A DNA stretch of 64,000 bases from Emiliania huxleyi CCMP1516 (GCF_000372725.1 NW_005200507.1:125653-189652), one strand, 5' to 3'; shown: positions 1 to 10,598, numbered from the stretch's first letter. Numbers and translations are program-made. The notes: generated by a model from the letters alone, not told the origin.

Positions 1-295
1 AGCGCCGACCTTTAGGTCTAACAGTGTACACTCGTGAGACACTTGTGGGGCTAGTATCAAGAGTATGTTCGTGTTTTCCGGGGGGGCGCGTCCGGGGCGG
101 CGGAGTGTATTCGTTTCTCTGTGCGCGCAAGTCCGGCTGTCTGATTTGTCTGTCGGGCTAGCTCCGCATGCTGTCTGGTGTCTTACACTAGTGACGCATG
201 TTCTTGTATATACGATCACCTGTGTTGCTGTGAGCTGTCACCGACACAGAAAGAATGTGCATCCAAGTTCGCCCCGGGGAGACGCGATTAGAGCC
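1..295. other. No gene seen
   Basis: This stretch is GT-rich and less GC-biased than its surroundings. The only open frames are short and compositionally random. I see no domain, tRNA-like fold or clear repeat. It lies beyond the 3' end of the zinc-finger gene on the minus strand. Confidence 0.5.
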
Positions 296-1773
296 CTATG
301 AAGGCCATCTCTCTTCCTGCGCCTTCAAATACTTTCTATACGCAGCACGGCCAGTATGCTGCTTCCCCGACTCGTCGGTGAATACCTTTTGGCCACCGCT
401 CGTGCGCCAGGAGTTCCGGGGCGGGCCCTCCCTCTGCTTGCGCTCCTTTTTGCTTCTCGCCCCTTTGGGCGCGGCGCCAGCGCCGGCCGCCGCTGCTGAA
501 AACTGCCCGAGGTAGTCGATGCTTGAGGGCGTGCCATCCCGCTGAATGGCAGCGATCGACGAGAAGTGTGGGAATCGCGCCTCGGCCTCGCTGAGGGGCG
601 TGTGCTGCTGCTGGCTGCTAGACACGTGGCTGTCGGGCCTGACCGGAGCGCGAGAGAAGACATCGAAGACATCTTCCTCGCTGCTCACTCCTCCAATGTC
701 GTCAGCGAACGTGGCGGCGTGCGCAGCGGTGGACGGGCCGGGCCGGCCACTGGAAGTTGTCGCGCCGCAACGAGAAGGTGCTGCACCCGAACCCGAGGTT
801 GTCCTCCCCTCTGGCTGGTGCTGTCGCGCTCTGCACAAACGCTCGTGCGCCTCGAGGCGTGCCATGGGCTGAGGAATGCCGCAGAACTCGCAGCTGACAT
901 CAGGGCGGGTAATGCCGCCGGAACCGTCGCATGCGGCCTGATGCGCCGTGAGCTCCGAAGCCACGACCAGCGCGCCGCAAACCTCGCACGGCAGCCTCGC
1001 CTCGTCAGCCTCCTTCGCCTCCGGAGACGCTTCGGGGCGCTGCCACTCGTCGCCACTCTGGTCGCTCGCGTCGCTCTCGACGGCCCGGCGCCGGCGCCGC
1101 CCAGTGGTTCGCTCCACCGAGCCCCGCCCAAGCGCGCGTCCCTTTGGCGACGGCCGAGGCAGATGCCGAAGCTCGATGGGGCTACCGCCGACGACGTCGA
1201 GGCAGATGCCGAAGCTCTGCTGACGACTCCTCCCCACCTCTGCGCCTCGCGCGTCCCCCCTCGCCGCGGCGGGCGCGGGTGCACCATCGGGTGCCGGCGC
1301 CGCAGCTCTGCGGACCGCCTGCTCGAGGAGCGACTCCTGCGAGCTCGCGCCACCGTCGGACGCTCCGCCGTCGGCGTCGTCGTCGGGGAGGATGCACGGC
1401 TTGAAAAGCTGCGAAGCGGGCACCCGCGGACGGCGGCGTGGCGGCGACGTGACGGGGGACGACTGTCGCTGCTCCGGCGGGGCGTGTTGCTGCTTCGGCC
1501 GCCGCTGCCCCAGCTGCGCTCCGCGCGCGAGCGGCTCACACGGCGGGGTCGGCACGGGAGGCTCGAGCGGCGCGGAGGCCCTCCTCCGCTTCGTGCTGAG
1601 CCGGCCAGGCTCCACGGGACGCGAGGCAGCCGCAGCGGCGGGGGCAGATGCCGGGCCGGCGGCCTCCGCGGCGGTGAACCGCTCGCTCGGAGAGAGCGGC
1701 CCGCCAAACTGCTCGCATGCGCGGAGCCCCTCAGAGGGCGAGCGCCAGCCAACACCACCGCCGATGCCGCCGC

Positions 1774-1822
<49 letters not shown>

Positions 1823-3070
1823 GCCGCCGCCGCCCGCCGCCGCCGCCACCGGAGGCAGCTCAGGGTCTGCGAGAGCCTCGCCGGCGAGCGCGTGCTCGGC
1901 CGTGTCGTCGCCTGGCTGCGAGTCGGAGTCCTCGGAGAGGTCGCTCTCGAGGAGGGAGATGGCGGCGCTGAGGGAGGCGGAAGGGGCGCCGAGGGAGACG
2001 GAGGGAGCGTCGGCGGATGTCGACGCGGCGGGGTGCGGGAGAGCGCGGGAAGAGCCGGCGGAGGCTGCAGCGGCAGGGTCGGGCGCAGCAGGGCTGCAGG
2101 TCGTCCTCTGTGGAGGCAGAGGCGGAGTCGGCAGACGCGGGGGCGGGTGTCGCGGCGGAGGGGAACGCGGACATCTGCGAGGCGGCTCGAGATGGCGGCA
2201 GAGTGGCGCTGGCTGTGGCGGGACCGGAGGAGGCGCGGCGCGCGGCTGCTGCGCAGGAGGCCGCAGCAGCGGGCTGAGCGGCGACCGAGCCTCGTCTGCC
2301 GAACCGATCGGAGAGCCTGGCGGCGGGTGCGCAGACTCTTTGGGCGTTGCGGTTGTCACAGGTGCGCAAGCGCCCGACCCATCGATTCCCACTCCCGCTC
2401 GGCTGGGGCGGTCGACGCAAGGCTGCTCGACGCAGGGACCGCCCGCTGTGGCGCCGCCCGCCTCGCCTGCACCGCCGCCCGCCTCGTCTACGCTGTCCTC
2501 CGCAAGCCAGTCGAGGATTGCCTGCGCCTGGGCGACCAGCTGCGCCTCCTCCTGCCGCGCTGCGCTCGCGTCGGCGACCCCGAGCTGGAGGGCGACCCGC
2601 TCGCGCCGGCAGAACCGCTCGCAGAGGGTGGAGACGGAGGCGAGCACCTGCCGGTCAGCCGCGCCCGCGTCGGACGCGAGCCGCGCACGCCGCGCCTCCG
2701 AGTCGAGCGCCGCGAGGTCCTCGCACTCGTCCAAGTTCTCCCTGAGAAACTCGGACTCGTGCTCCTCGAGAAGGGATCCGCCGCCGCAGAAATGCGCCGC
2801 GAGCGACAGCGAGAGAGCTGCGGCGCCGTCCGAGGCGGCCTCAGATCCCTCGGCGAAGAGTCGGTGCGCGTCCAGATCGGTGAAGAGGCTCGACATCCGG
2901 TGTCCTAAAAAGTTGGGTCGAGCCACGAAGGCCGACGACTGTGGATAGCCGTCCCACTTCGCCTGCGACTGCCACTTCGCCTCGCGACTGGCCTCGAGCC
3001 AGGAGAGATTGTGGGAAAGAAAAAGCTTGCGGAATAGCCCGCTCTCCAGTGCTCCGTGGTCTATCTTCAT
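296..3070 (-). CDS. C2HC zinc-finger protein, function unknown
   Basis: A single open frame of about 924 residues. The frame extends 68 codons further upstream, but the internal Met followed by KIDHGALESG starts the first well-composed segment and is my chosen start. The N-terminal 190 residues (KIDHGALESGLFRKLFLSHN onward) look globular and helical. The middle is Pro/Ala/Ser-rich and disordered, with a poly-Gly run encoded by CCG repeats at 1772-1850. Around residues 695-750 there are two C2HC fingers, Cx2C-x11-Hx3C (CEVCGALVVASELTAHQAAC and CEFCGIPQPMARLEAHERLC), of the kind seen in UBZ4-type ubiquitin-binding fingers. An acidic patch (SSEEDVFDVF) and a basic C-terminus follow. A UBZ4-like role in DNA repair or ubiquitin binding is inference from finger spacing alone. 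No enzyme domain is visible. Confidence 0.7.
1772..1850. repeat. CCG trinucleotide repeat inside coding sequence
   Basis: About 26 near-perfect CCG units that encode the poly-Gly tract of the zinc-finger protein on the minus strand. The other frames give poly-Pro, poly-Ala and poly-Arg shadows. Confidence 0.9.
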
Positions 3071-3331
3071 CCCCTGCCTGCCTCTCTCTCTCGTCCACCG
3101 ATGCCGGTTACCGCGCCGGTGTCCAGTCCGAGCCTGACTGTTCTTCACCTCCAAACTCCGCTCGAGGGCCGCCGTGCCTGTGCGCTGTGGTCCCCCCACA
3201 CCACAACACACTGCCACCCTTGCCGCAATCTTTTTGACATAACGACATGAAAAGAATACAGCAATCATAACCATCGTCTCGCAAACTTCCTTCTCGACCG
3301 CCCCAGCCAGGCCACCAGCCCCGGGCCCCGC

Positions 3332-5081
3332 TCACACCCTCTCTTTTCTTGCCGCCCGATCCGCGACAACCGTGTTGACTGCATCACGCAGCTGGCGGAG
3401 TACGTACTTGTGGGCCTCAGCATCTTCATGAGAGCAGATTCCGTAGCCGATGATGTGAAAGTGCTGCGTTGGGCTCATGGTCCCCACAGGCATGCAGCAA
3501 TGACCTACAGTACACAGGGCTGGCAAGTGACGTCCTCACGTCCATTATTGTGGCTGGCTGGAAGCTGCACTGGTGAGTGCCCTCATGGACAAGGCGGTGT
3601 GTCGTGTCGATGCAGACCAAGGATGGAAGGCCGAGGACGCTCTGGCGGTATGCGTTGAGGAGCAAGTTCTCGGTGGAGATGGCGAGAGTGACCTTACCCG
3701 TCTCGGGGACGATGAGCGGCTCACCGCAGATGAAGGCCTTGTGCGCGTGAAAGTCATTGGTAGCCTTTAGGTGAGCAACCTCGAGCTTTTCGCAGATAAC
3801 AGACAAGCCACCAAAAGTGCCCCTTCCGGCGTCACCCAAGCGCTCCTTGCTCTTCCTCCTCTTGGCGCACTTCTGATAGGCTTCCAAAGGGGCACGCAGG
3901 CGAGTGACCTCATCCCGCGCTTGCTCGACGGTCTTCCCCCTTTTATTTTGGAGTTGCATGCGCAGGTATGCGCGCAGTCTCTTTGGTGGCAGGTCCAACT
4001 TGGTGGGACTGAGCAGTGCCCGGATCTGACCCGGCACACCATGGTCAAGCTCCTCGATGTGGTCATTGTGCGTGAAGCCCAGACTCGTGCTGCCTTTGAC
4101 ACAGCAGAAGCCGAATGCCTTCTCGACACGCAGCATATGCCCGCAGTTCTGGAACTTGCAGCGGTACAGCCGGACGGCCATGCGAGACCCATCAGTCGAT
4201 CCAAGAATTTTCGGTCCAGGCCGCCACCGGCTCCCGGCAACCTTGTAGCCTCGCCCAGCAGCCTGGGTGGGGGCAAAAGAGGAGGGAAGGGTGTCTCACC
4301 TGCGTGTGGATAGGCATTTGTGGTCTCAGGGGCAGGTATAGCAGCTCACGTTGTTCTGTCCGTACTGCTCAATGAACCCATCGAGATCCGCCTCGGGGAT
4401 GCCCGTGCCACCTTGGACTGTTAGCCAGTTCATGTCGTGCCGTGTCGGCCGTGCATCGTCACTGCCACCGCGACCGCCTCGCCCTCCTCGCCCGCCCGCG
4501 CGTCCTGCTTCAGCCCTACCAGCACGTCCGCGAGGGCGCGTAGGCGACATGAAAGCGGAGGCGTCATCGAAATCGGAGGCCGTCGCTGCATGGCTTGGTC
4601 CCGCCGCACCCGATGTGCCACCTCGCTGGCCGTCATCGGTATCTTCGCTGTCCACATCCACTTCGGTCTCTGTGCCGGAGGAGAGTGCGCTCCCCTCGCC
4701 ACCTGATCCAAAGACATCCGACTCCGATTCGGAACCAGAGCACCCCGACTCCGATTCGGAACCAGAGCACCCGGTCGGCGGCGTCTTCTCGGCGGCGGCG
4801 GACACTGCCAGTCCCCCACCGAGCAGCAGCCAGATCTTGCGAGGGTTTGCGTTGAGGCCGGCGGGGCAGACGCGATGCCAGCCGTCTCGCTGCACCTCGT
4901 CGAGAAAGGTCGCCATAGTCTGCTGCTGTCCGTGGAGCCGTACTGCGGCCGCCGTCACGATCGCGATCCTCGGCGCTGTTGCCAATGCTGCAGTCGGCGC
5001 CGCGGCGCCGAGCGCGCGAGTGGCGCCGACGGCCAGCCCGGCGCCACCTCCCAGCGAGCGCATGAGCGAGAAAACGCTCAT
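3332..5081 (-). mobile_element. Mutator-like (MULE) transposase gene, spliced, probably C-terminally truncated
   Basis: Exon 1 runs from 5081 to 4350. It encodes an acidic Ser/Glu-rich segment and an RG-rich tract and ends in GFIEQYGQNN. A clean 87-nt GT-AG intron (4263-4349) joins it in phase 0 to exon 2 (4262 to about 3580). Exon 2 begins with a FLYWCH/WRKY-like finger: WRPGPKILGS, then CKFQNC and HNDH as a Cx4C...Hx2H set. It continues to a MULE-type core beginning STENLLLNAYRQ and reaching CIDTTH, which would contain the first catalytic Asp. The frame then changes between about 3510 and 3590, through a short intron or an indel I could not resolve. The last piece reads GTMSPTQHFHIIGYGICSHE, as expected after the first catalytic Asp. 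The protein stops at 3332, well short of a full transposase, so the remaining catalytic residues are not visible. I found no terminal inverted repeats. Confidence 0.65.
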
Positions 5082-5184
5082 GAGCGCCCGGCCCAGCGCA
5101 CGTGATCCGGGGCGCGACGGTTCTGGCGGCGCGATTTTGGGGCGAACCGTTTTGGGGGGCGGGCGATGCGCAAACGATCCAATC

Positions 5185-5465
5185 TGCCCTCGTGATCCTT
5201 ATTGCACCCGTTCCGGCGCTCATGATCCTTATTGCGCCCACTTCCGGCCGCTGATCCGTATTGCACCTGTTTTGGCGCTCTGATCTCGAGTGCCACCCTT
5301 TGCAGGCCTGTGATCCTGACAGCACCCCTCTCAGGCCTATGATCCTCAGTGCGCCCCCTCCAGGTCTGCTGATCCCCACAGACCCTGCCGTGGGTGCTTG
5401 ATCCTGAGGCGCCCCCCCGCCGGTGCTGTGATCCTGAGAGGGGTGTCTGTGATCCTGAGAGAGGC
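5185..5465. repeat. Degenerate tandem repeat of about 30 bp
   Basis: Some nine to ten imperfect units, each starting TGATCC(T) and running through a GCNCCCnnTC core to the next TGATCC. It lies just upstream of the MULE start codon on the minus strand. Reading it on the minus strand gives repeated GAIRI-like peptides, which I take as a shadow. The rest of 5082-5749 holds a GTAG microsatellite (5517-5540) and a shared upstream box (5582-5629). Confidence 0.6.
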
Positions 5466-5516
5466 TTATCTGTTCACCCATATGGTGATTTCTTTTTTAG
5501 TTTCCCATAAGTAAGT

Positions 5517-5540
5517 AGGTAGGTAGGTAGGTAGGTAGCA
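5517..5540. repeat. GTAG tetranucleotide microsatellite
   Basis: Six perfect units of GTAG/TAGG in intergenic DNA. Confidence 0.9.
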
Positions 5541-5581
5541 GGGGCAGGGCAGGGGCCGGCCAGGTTTTTGCAGAATTTCAT

Positions 5582-5629
5582 CATGATGTACGCCAAGCAA
5601 AAAATAAACCCGGCTACGTTTCTTTTTTA
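5582..5629 (+). promoter_or_regulatory. Shared upstream box, copy 1 (candidate promoter element)
   Basis: A 25-base block (CATGATGTACGCCAAGCAAA plus AAATA) is followed about 11 bases later by GTTTCTTTTTTA. The same two blocks, similarly spaced, occur at 9262-9307. Both copies sit about 100-120 bp upstream of the start codon I infer for a plus-strand gene (5750 and 9406). It could be a core promoter, or the end of a dispersed repeat. Confidence 0.35.
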
Positions 5630-5749
5630 AAAACACGTCTTGTCCTTTCGCCTGCGGAAACGACCACTGACCCCTAGATGTCACCCCGGAAGCTCCGACG
5701 AGTTGCCACCTCAGTGCAGCTCGGACCTGCGCACCTGCGCATCTTCGCT

Positions 5750-6676
5750 ATGCCGGAGACCCCCAAGGGCAAGGCTGCGGAGACGGACTGGGTGCCCACC
5801 CCCCTCCACGAGCGTCCCCCCCCCCCGCCCGCCCTACGCGCCCGAATCGCCCAAGCACATCCGCCCGCACCCCACAGGGCGACGACTGTGTCACGCCGGC
5901 AAGCGAGGCCCCAACGCCGGCCAAGAAGGTGGTCAAGGACATGGTCTTCGGCGACAGCGTCGAAGACGAGGTGCTCTCCCCGCTCCCGGCCGCACACCCC
6001 ACCCACCGCCCTGACACCGCACCGTTCCATCAGCACACGGTCGAGTGCATCGTGGATCCGAGCAACGGCGTCGTCTCCGTCGAACCCGGCATGATCAAGA
6101 CCACACGGGTTCGAAACCCCTCTCGCCCAGCGCCCTCGCGCGCGGGGCTCATCCTGACTCCCCATATCGCTAGGACGAGCTCAACACGAAGCTCTTCAAG
6201 GTCCTCGACTCGCACAAAGAGATTCATCCAAAGATGACGCCGTTCGACCGCGCCAAGATGAAGGCTATCATCTTCCAGGGCAGGACGACTGGGCGCGACA
6301 CCAAGTACGCCAACCCGTACTACGAGGGCACCGAGGGCTGGACCAACGTCCACTACCACCGCAAGCACTTCATCACCACTCCCAAGTACCTCGCCAAGGC
6401 GCGCGCGCTTGCCAGCAGCCGCGTCACCAGCCACTGCCTTCCCGCCACCCACAATGAGATATCATGACCTCCCACCCTCTGCTTGCAGCGGCTCGCTGAG
6501 GTGGTGAAGGTGGTCCCCGGCTTCAATAAGGAGGTCAAGTTCTACAAGCGGGTCACGCACGACGACGGCACCACCGAGACGGAGCCAACGACGCTGGACG
6601 AGATCATGGAGATGGAGATCACGATGGTGCTCCCCCCCCAGCCTCAGTCGTGGCGGGAGAGCTCGAGGCCGAGTAA
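5750..6676 (+). CDS. Unknown protein, four exons
   Basis: Exons 5750-5791, 5878-6108, 6174-6422 and 6489-6676 join in phase 0 through introns of 86, 65 and 66 nt. These have GT-AG borders with weak donors. The product would be about 235 residues: start MPETPKGKAAETDW, an acidic segment (GDSVEDEVL), a segment DELNTKLFKVLDSHKEIHPK, then an aromatic NPYYEGTEGWTNVHYHRKHF, and RLAEVVKVVPGFNKEVKFYK. I recognise no family. The fourth exon has a C8 run at about 6632-6639. In the frame as given, the protein would run on into repeat DNA. With a one-base difference at that run the frame ends in VVAGELEAE at a stop at 6674-6676, which looks like a natural C-terminus. I therefore suspect a homopolymer length error or polymorphism. 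The shared upstream box lies 120 bp before the start. Confidence 0.6.
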
Positions 6677-6959
6677 TGGAGAAGTCTGTCCGCGCCTAAG
6701 GATTCTGCCTTTCCTATTCTGCTCTACTACACAAGGATTCTTGCTATTCTACCTCTCACTAGATTCCCCTTCCCAGGTTCCTCTTCTGCTCAGATATTCT
6801 GATTCTCTCCCCAGACTCTCCCATCTTGGCCCCGCTTTCAGCTTCCTGATTCTCCATTCTCGTTTCCTCCGCTTCCTTTCCGATTCTCTAGGGCAGCCAG
6901 AGCCAATTCCTGATTCTGCTCCCCCCTCCCGATTCTCCTGTCTCTCTTCCTATTCTTGA

Positions 6960-7102
6960 TGCTCCATTTGATTCCTGATTCCTGATTCCTGATTTGTCGG
7001 ATCGCCCACATTTTGACCGGGATTCTGATTCCTGATTCCTGATTCCTGATTCCAACATTTTGGCCGGGATTCTGATTCCTGATTCCTGATTCCTGATTCC
7101 TC
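6960..7102. repeat. GATTCCT heptamer array
   Basis: Two or three clusters of tandem GATTCCT units separated by near-identical spacers (ATTTTGxCCGGGATTCTGA), so a higher-order unit of about 60 bp is present. Degenerate GATTCT words continue upstream to about 6700 and reappear as CAGAATC on the other strand at 8190-8430. That suggests an inverted relationship across 7.1-8.2 kb. Confidence 0.75.
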
Positions 7103-9019
7103 GGAGTTACGCATTTCAGCGGGATCCTATGTTGGCCTGACTCTCCGAACTCCTGAGCCGATATTGCGTGTGCGCGGGGCTTCACACAGCTCACTCAAAC
7201 TTCGCCCGCGGCAGCATGCTCAGGCGCGGGTCTCTCTGGCGCTCCAGCCTCACGTCAGCGCACTCAGCGCTTAGGCCTCGGTCCGGCGTCCGCAAAGGCG
7301 CAGTGTGTGGTGCGGGCTCTGCCCGCCCCCCCGAGGAGAGGGGGGGGGGGCGCTCCCGCGCGGGGGGGAGCCGAGCGAAGCTCGGCTCGGGTTCAAACTA
7401 ACCCTCCCCCTTTTCCCTTTTTCTAAAACTGCTCGCCGCGAGCGGCTCGCTTCTAAAACGAGCTCGCCGCGGCTGTCGCCGCGTCTCGCCTGTCTAGGCG
7501 TCGTGATGCGTGTGTGCTTTTGAGCTGGGCGTATAAGAAGAAGAAATTGAAGCACTCCTCCCATTGACTTAGTACGAGCACCGAGACACGAGACAGCAGC
7601 CTACCCGTTCTACACCCACACCGCCGCGGAGCTGCCTAGCTGGCGGGTGCATTCACAGCGAGCCCGCGGGCTTGGAGACCCAATCAGACAGCACTCCCCA
7701 CAGCAAAAGAGCAGACGTGCCGCTGTGAGCATCGCTGAGCAGCACCAACGACCGCTTGCGGGTCGCCGCAGGCCGGCGCCAAGCTGCATCTGACGCCGGC
7801 ATGCCGTTCAAACCCCGGCACCAAGCGCCCGCGGGAATGGGAGACCGCCTGCCCAGAATTAAGATCGGCCGCGCACTGCTCTGGCTCCACCATGCCACCG
7901 CCCATGAGATCTCTGACGCACGTGTGATGAGCCGCCGTTCAAAAGCGACTGTACTGTGCGGAGCGCGGAGCGCACTTCGATGGCAAAGTGGGTGGCGCGG
8001 AGGATACGGCGCGTACACATGAGCGTGATTGGTTGAGTGAGCATGCCCAGATGGCCGGCCGGCCGGGCTACCGCCCCTCGACGGGCAAAAACAGGAATCA
8101 GGAAACGAGAGTCCGGCCGGGTTGCCAAGAAATCGGCGGGCAGAGCGGAAAATTCCCTTTCCGGCATCCGGAGGCAGAAACCGCAACCGCGCGACAGAAT
8201 CTGATAAGGCGAGAATCGGACGGACAGAATCAGATCGATTAGGCAGAAACGGAAGCTGGGTGAGGAATCCTGCCCGGAGGCTGAGTGCGTGGAAAGGGGA
8301 CGGGCAGAATCAGATCGAGTAGGCAGAACCGGAAAAGGAGAGTGAGAATCAGAAGAAACGGACACGAATCCCTCTCGAGCCTCCGCATACAGAATCCTGT
8401 CTTGGGTGGCAGAATCGCTAGTGCAGAATCCTCAGGCGTGGACAGGGTTCTCCAAGACTGTCGAGGCCGCGTATGCGGAGGTGGCTGCCGCCAAGCGGCA
8501 GCGCACCTAATTCACACTACACACACATCACACACATACAGTCTGTTGCGGGCATTAAGAAAACAGGATCCCGCGGCACGCCGCCGTTTCTAAGCCTTTC
8601 CACCCACCCCACCCACCCCACGCCGTGGTTTCAAATCTGCAATATACCCCCACACGAGCAAATAGCAAAATCCGAATACCGTGCACGAACTGCGTGATGT
8701 GCGTCGGGCAAGCCTTCAGCTGGTGCCACAACCGCGTGCCGTTAAAGAAATCAGCGTGCGTTCTGCCCGAGTCTGACAGGTGTGGTGGCGGCGTGCCGTC
8801 CTCCCGTCCCAAAAGTACTTTTCTCAGCTCTCTAGACGCGTTTTGGTTTTTTGCGCGCCTTTGTAACATTGTATGGCTATGGGCCCGGACGATGTGTTTT
8901 GTCGGGGGCACAAAGGCACAAATCTCTGCATTTATTTTGTCTGCGACTCTGCGCGTGGGCCGGATGGTCGAGCGCGTCCTCGGCCAGAAGGTGTCGCCAC
9001 GCGACCACGCGATGATTGA
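7103..9019. other. Gene-free interval with repeat fragments
   Basis: No supportable gene. It holds G-rich homopolymer-like stretches (7320-7380), a GAATC/CAGAATC-rich zone (8090-8430) that is the reverse complement of the 6.7-7.1 kb heptamer words, and a truncated MITE copy at 8539. Open frames here are short, mutually overlapping and arginine-rich. Confidence 0.5.
8539..8633 (+). repeat. Truncated copy of the TA-flanked MITE at 63.1 kb
   Basis: It starts with TA followed by CAGTCTGTTGCGGGCATTAA and continues nearly identically to the left end of the element at 63118, to about the word CGCCGTGGTTTC. No right terminal repeat is present nearby, so it is a fragment. Confidence 0.8.
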
Positions 9020-9115
9020 AATCCCTGTGAAATCCCTGTGTGGTGGCGGCGTGCGCGCGTGCCGTCGTCCTCCCATCCCTCCCTTGTGTTGTCTGTTTTC
9101 TTTCTTTTCTTTCTT
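9020..9115 (+). repeat. Dispersed repeat, copy 1
   Basis: The block AAATCCCTGTG...GGTGGCGGCGTG through CCCATCCCTCCCTTG to a TTTCTTT-rich end recurs at 41789-41870. A third partial match (GTGTGGTGGCGGCGTGCCGT) lies at about 8780. Family unknown. Confidence 0.7.
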
Positions 9116-9261
9116 TAGGCACGGGACTGGCGCGCACTGGCACTAATACAGGTAGAAGGTAGAGAAAGAAACCTCGGTAGTAGGAAGGCGTGACCCTCTC
9201 GTGGGAACGCACCCCCCGTGGGAACGCCCTCCCGCCTCCCGTGCGCGGCCCCCTCATTTTT

Positions 9262-9307
9262 CATGATGTACGCCAAGCAAAAAATAGCTGTGAAGGTTTC
9301 TTTTTTA
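9262..9307 (+). promoter_or_regulatory. Shared upstream box, copy 2 (candidate promoter element)
   Basis: Same composite as at 5582-5629: a 25-bp identical block, then GTTTCTTTTTTA. It lies about 100 bp before the start codon of the temptin/cytochrome b561 gene. Confidence 0.35.
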
Positions 9308-9405
9308 CATTGATTTGCTGCTCAACGCCGCCGACTGCACGCCGCCGAGCCGCCTGAGCCGCCGTTCTAGCGGTCTTACAGCAAGTCTCAACCGTGTCTA
9401 CCGTC

Positions 9406-10536
9406 ATGGTTGTAGCCCGGCTCCTCGCCCTCCTCCTTCCCCTCGCCCGAGCGGAAGAAATCTACCTGGCGAGGATCCCCAACGGCAAACCGCTGGCGGA
9501 CGCGGTCCATGCAGAACTCGGCTACTCGCGAGACTCCGTCGGCCACGCAAAGTCGGGCAGGGGGGGGGTCGGTAACCAAAACAAGTTCGCAGAAGACTTC
9601 GCGCGAGAGGTCTATGCCGATCGCACTTGGACGCGCTGGCTCTGCGAGAGGGACTCGGACGGAGACAACCGGACCAACGGGCTTGAGCTCGGGGATCCAT
9701 GCTGTGTTTGGAAACAGGGCGACCCGGATCCAGAGGTCGACGACCTCTCTCTGCCCGGCCATGCGGACCAAGCCACGTCGCGCACAATGCCCACGTGCGC
9801 GCCGCCGTCAGCCGCCCCGCCCTGGCCTCCCCGGCCGCCCGTGGACGAGCCTCCGCTCGGCCGGCGGGAGCGGCTCATCCTCGGGCACGCGGTGCTCATG
9901 GCGGTGGCGTGGGCCCTCCTCCTCCCGACGGGCGCCGTGGCGTCGGTGTCGTGGCGCCGCGCGCTCGGCGGCGGGCGCCGCTGGCTCAAGGCTCACATCG
10001 CGGCGCAGGTGTGCGGACTGGCGGCCTCGCTCGCGGGGCTTGCGGTGGGCGTGTACGTCGTGGGCGACCGGGGTCTATCGACCCATTTCCGGCCAAACGA
10101 GTGGGAGGGCGGCTTCGCGGGCTCGCACCGCGGCCTCGGCCTCGCGCTCTGCGTGCTGCTCGCGCTGCAGCCGGTGGCGGGGCTGCTGCGCCCGGCCGCC
10201 CCTCTGGCGGGGGAACGGCGCTCCGGCGCGCGGCGCGCGTGGGAGGCTGCGCACAAGGCGGGCGGCTACTGCCTCCTCGCCCTCGGTGCGGTGCAGGCCG
10301 TCTCCGGCCACGCCCTCCTCGCCGACTGGGTCGACGACGCAGGCGACCTCCGGTTCGGAGGCCTGCCCGGCCTGCGGACGGCAGACCACACCCTGCTCCT
10401 CTACTTTGCCCTCCTCTCCGCCCCCCTCATCCTCCTCCTCGCCGGCCTCGTCCTCTCCGCCCGCGTGGCCGCCGTCGCGCCGCCCGACAAGAGCGCACAA
10501 CCAGAGCCGAGCCAGCCGGCAGGGCAGCGCATGTGA
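9406..10536 (+). CDS. Secretory-pathway membrane protein: temptin-like domain plus cytochrome b561 core
   Basis: Intronless, 376 residues. I chose the Met at MVVARLLALLLPLARA because it opens a clean signal peptide. Residues about 17-105 match a temptin-type module: YSRDSVGHAKSG, an early Trp/Cys, and the Ca-like loop DSDGDNRTNG followed by LELGDPCCVW. A Pro-rich linker leads to five or six membrane segments. These carry His residues at cytochrome b561-type positions (ILGHAVLM, LKAHIAAQ, SHRGLGLAL, AHKAGGYC), so two b hemes and transmembrane electron transfer are expected from the family. The pairing resembles FRRS1-like proteins, but a temptin module replaces the reelin/DOMON part. The substrate is unknown. 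The gene ends just before the assembly gap. Confidence 0.85.
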   Translation: MVVARLLALLLPLARAEEIYLARIPNGKPLADAVHAELGYSRDSVGHAKSGRGGVGNQNKFAEDFAREVYADRTWTRWLCERDSDGDNRTNGLELGDPCCVWKQGDPDPEVDDLSLPGHADQATSRTMPTCAPPSAAPPWPPRPPVDEPPLGRRERLILGHAVLMAVAWALLLPTGAVASVSWRRALGGGRRWLKAHIAAQVCGLAASLAGLAVGVYVVGDRGLSTHFRPNEWEGGFAGSHRGLGLALCVLLALQPVAGLLRPAAPLAGERRSGARRAWEAAHKAGGYCLLALGAVQAVSGHALLADWVDDAGDLRFGGLPGLRTADHTLLLYFALLSAPLILLLAGLVLSARVAAVAPPDKSAQPEPSQPAGQRM

Positions 10537-10598
10537 AAGGGTGGGGGGGGGGGGGAGCCGACGGACCGCCGGGCAGGAGCAACGCCGGGCAGTAGCAA

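Noticed and set aside
566-2908. A 780-codon frame on the plus strand opposite the zinc-finger gene
   Set aside because: It is Arg-rich, domain-free and exactly antisense to a gene with real zinc-finger motifs; a GC-rich shadow.
6100-6120. GGGTTCGAAACCCC looks like a tRNA B box
   Set aside because: It spans an exon-intron junction of the four-exon gene, and no cloverleaf can be drawn from the upstream coding sequence.
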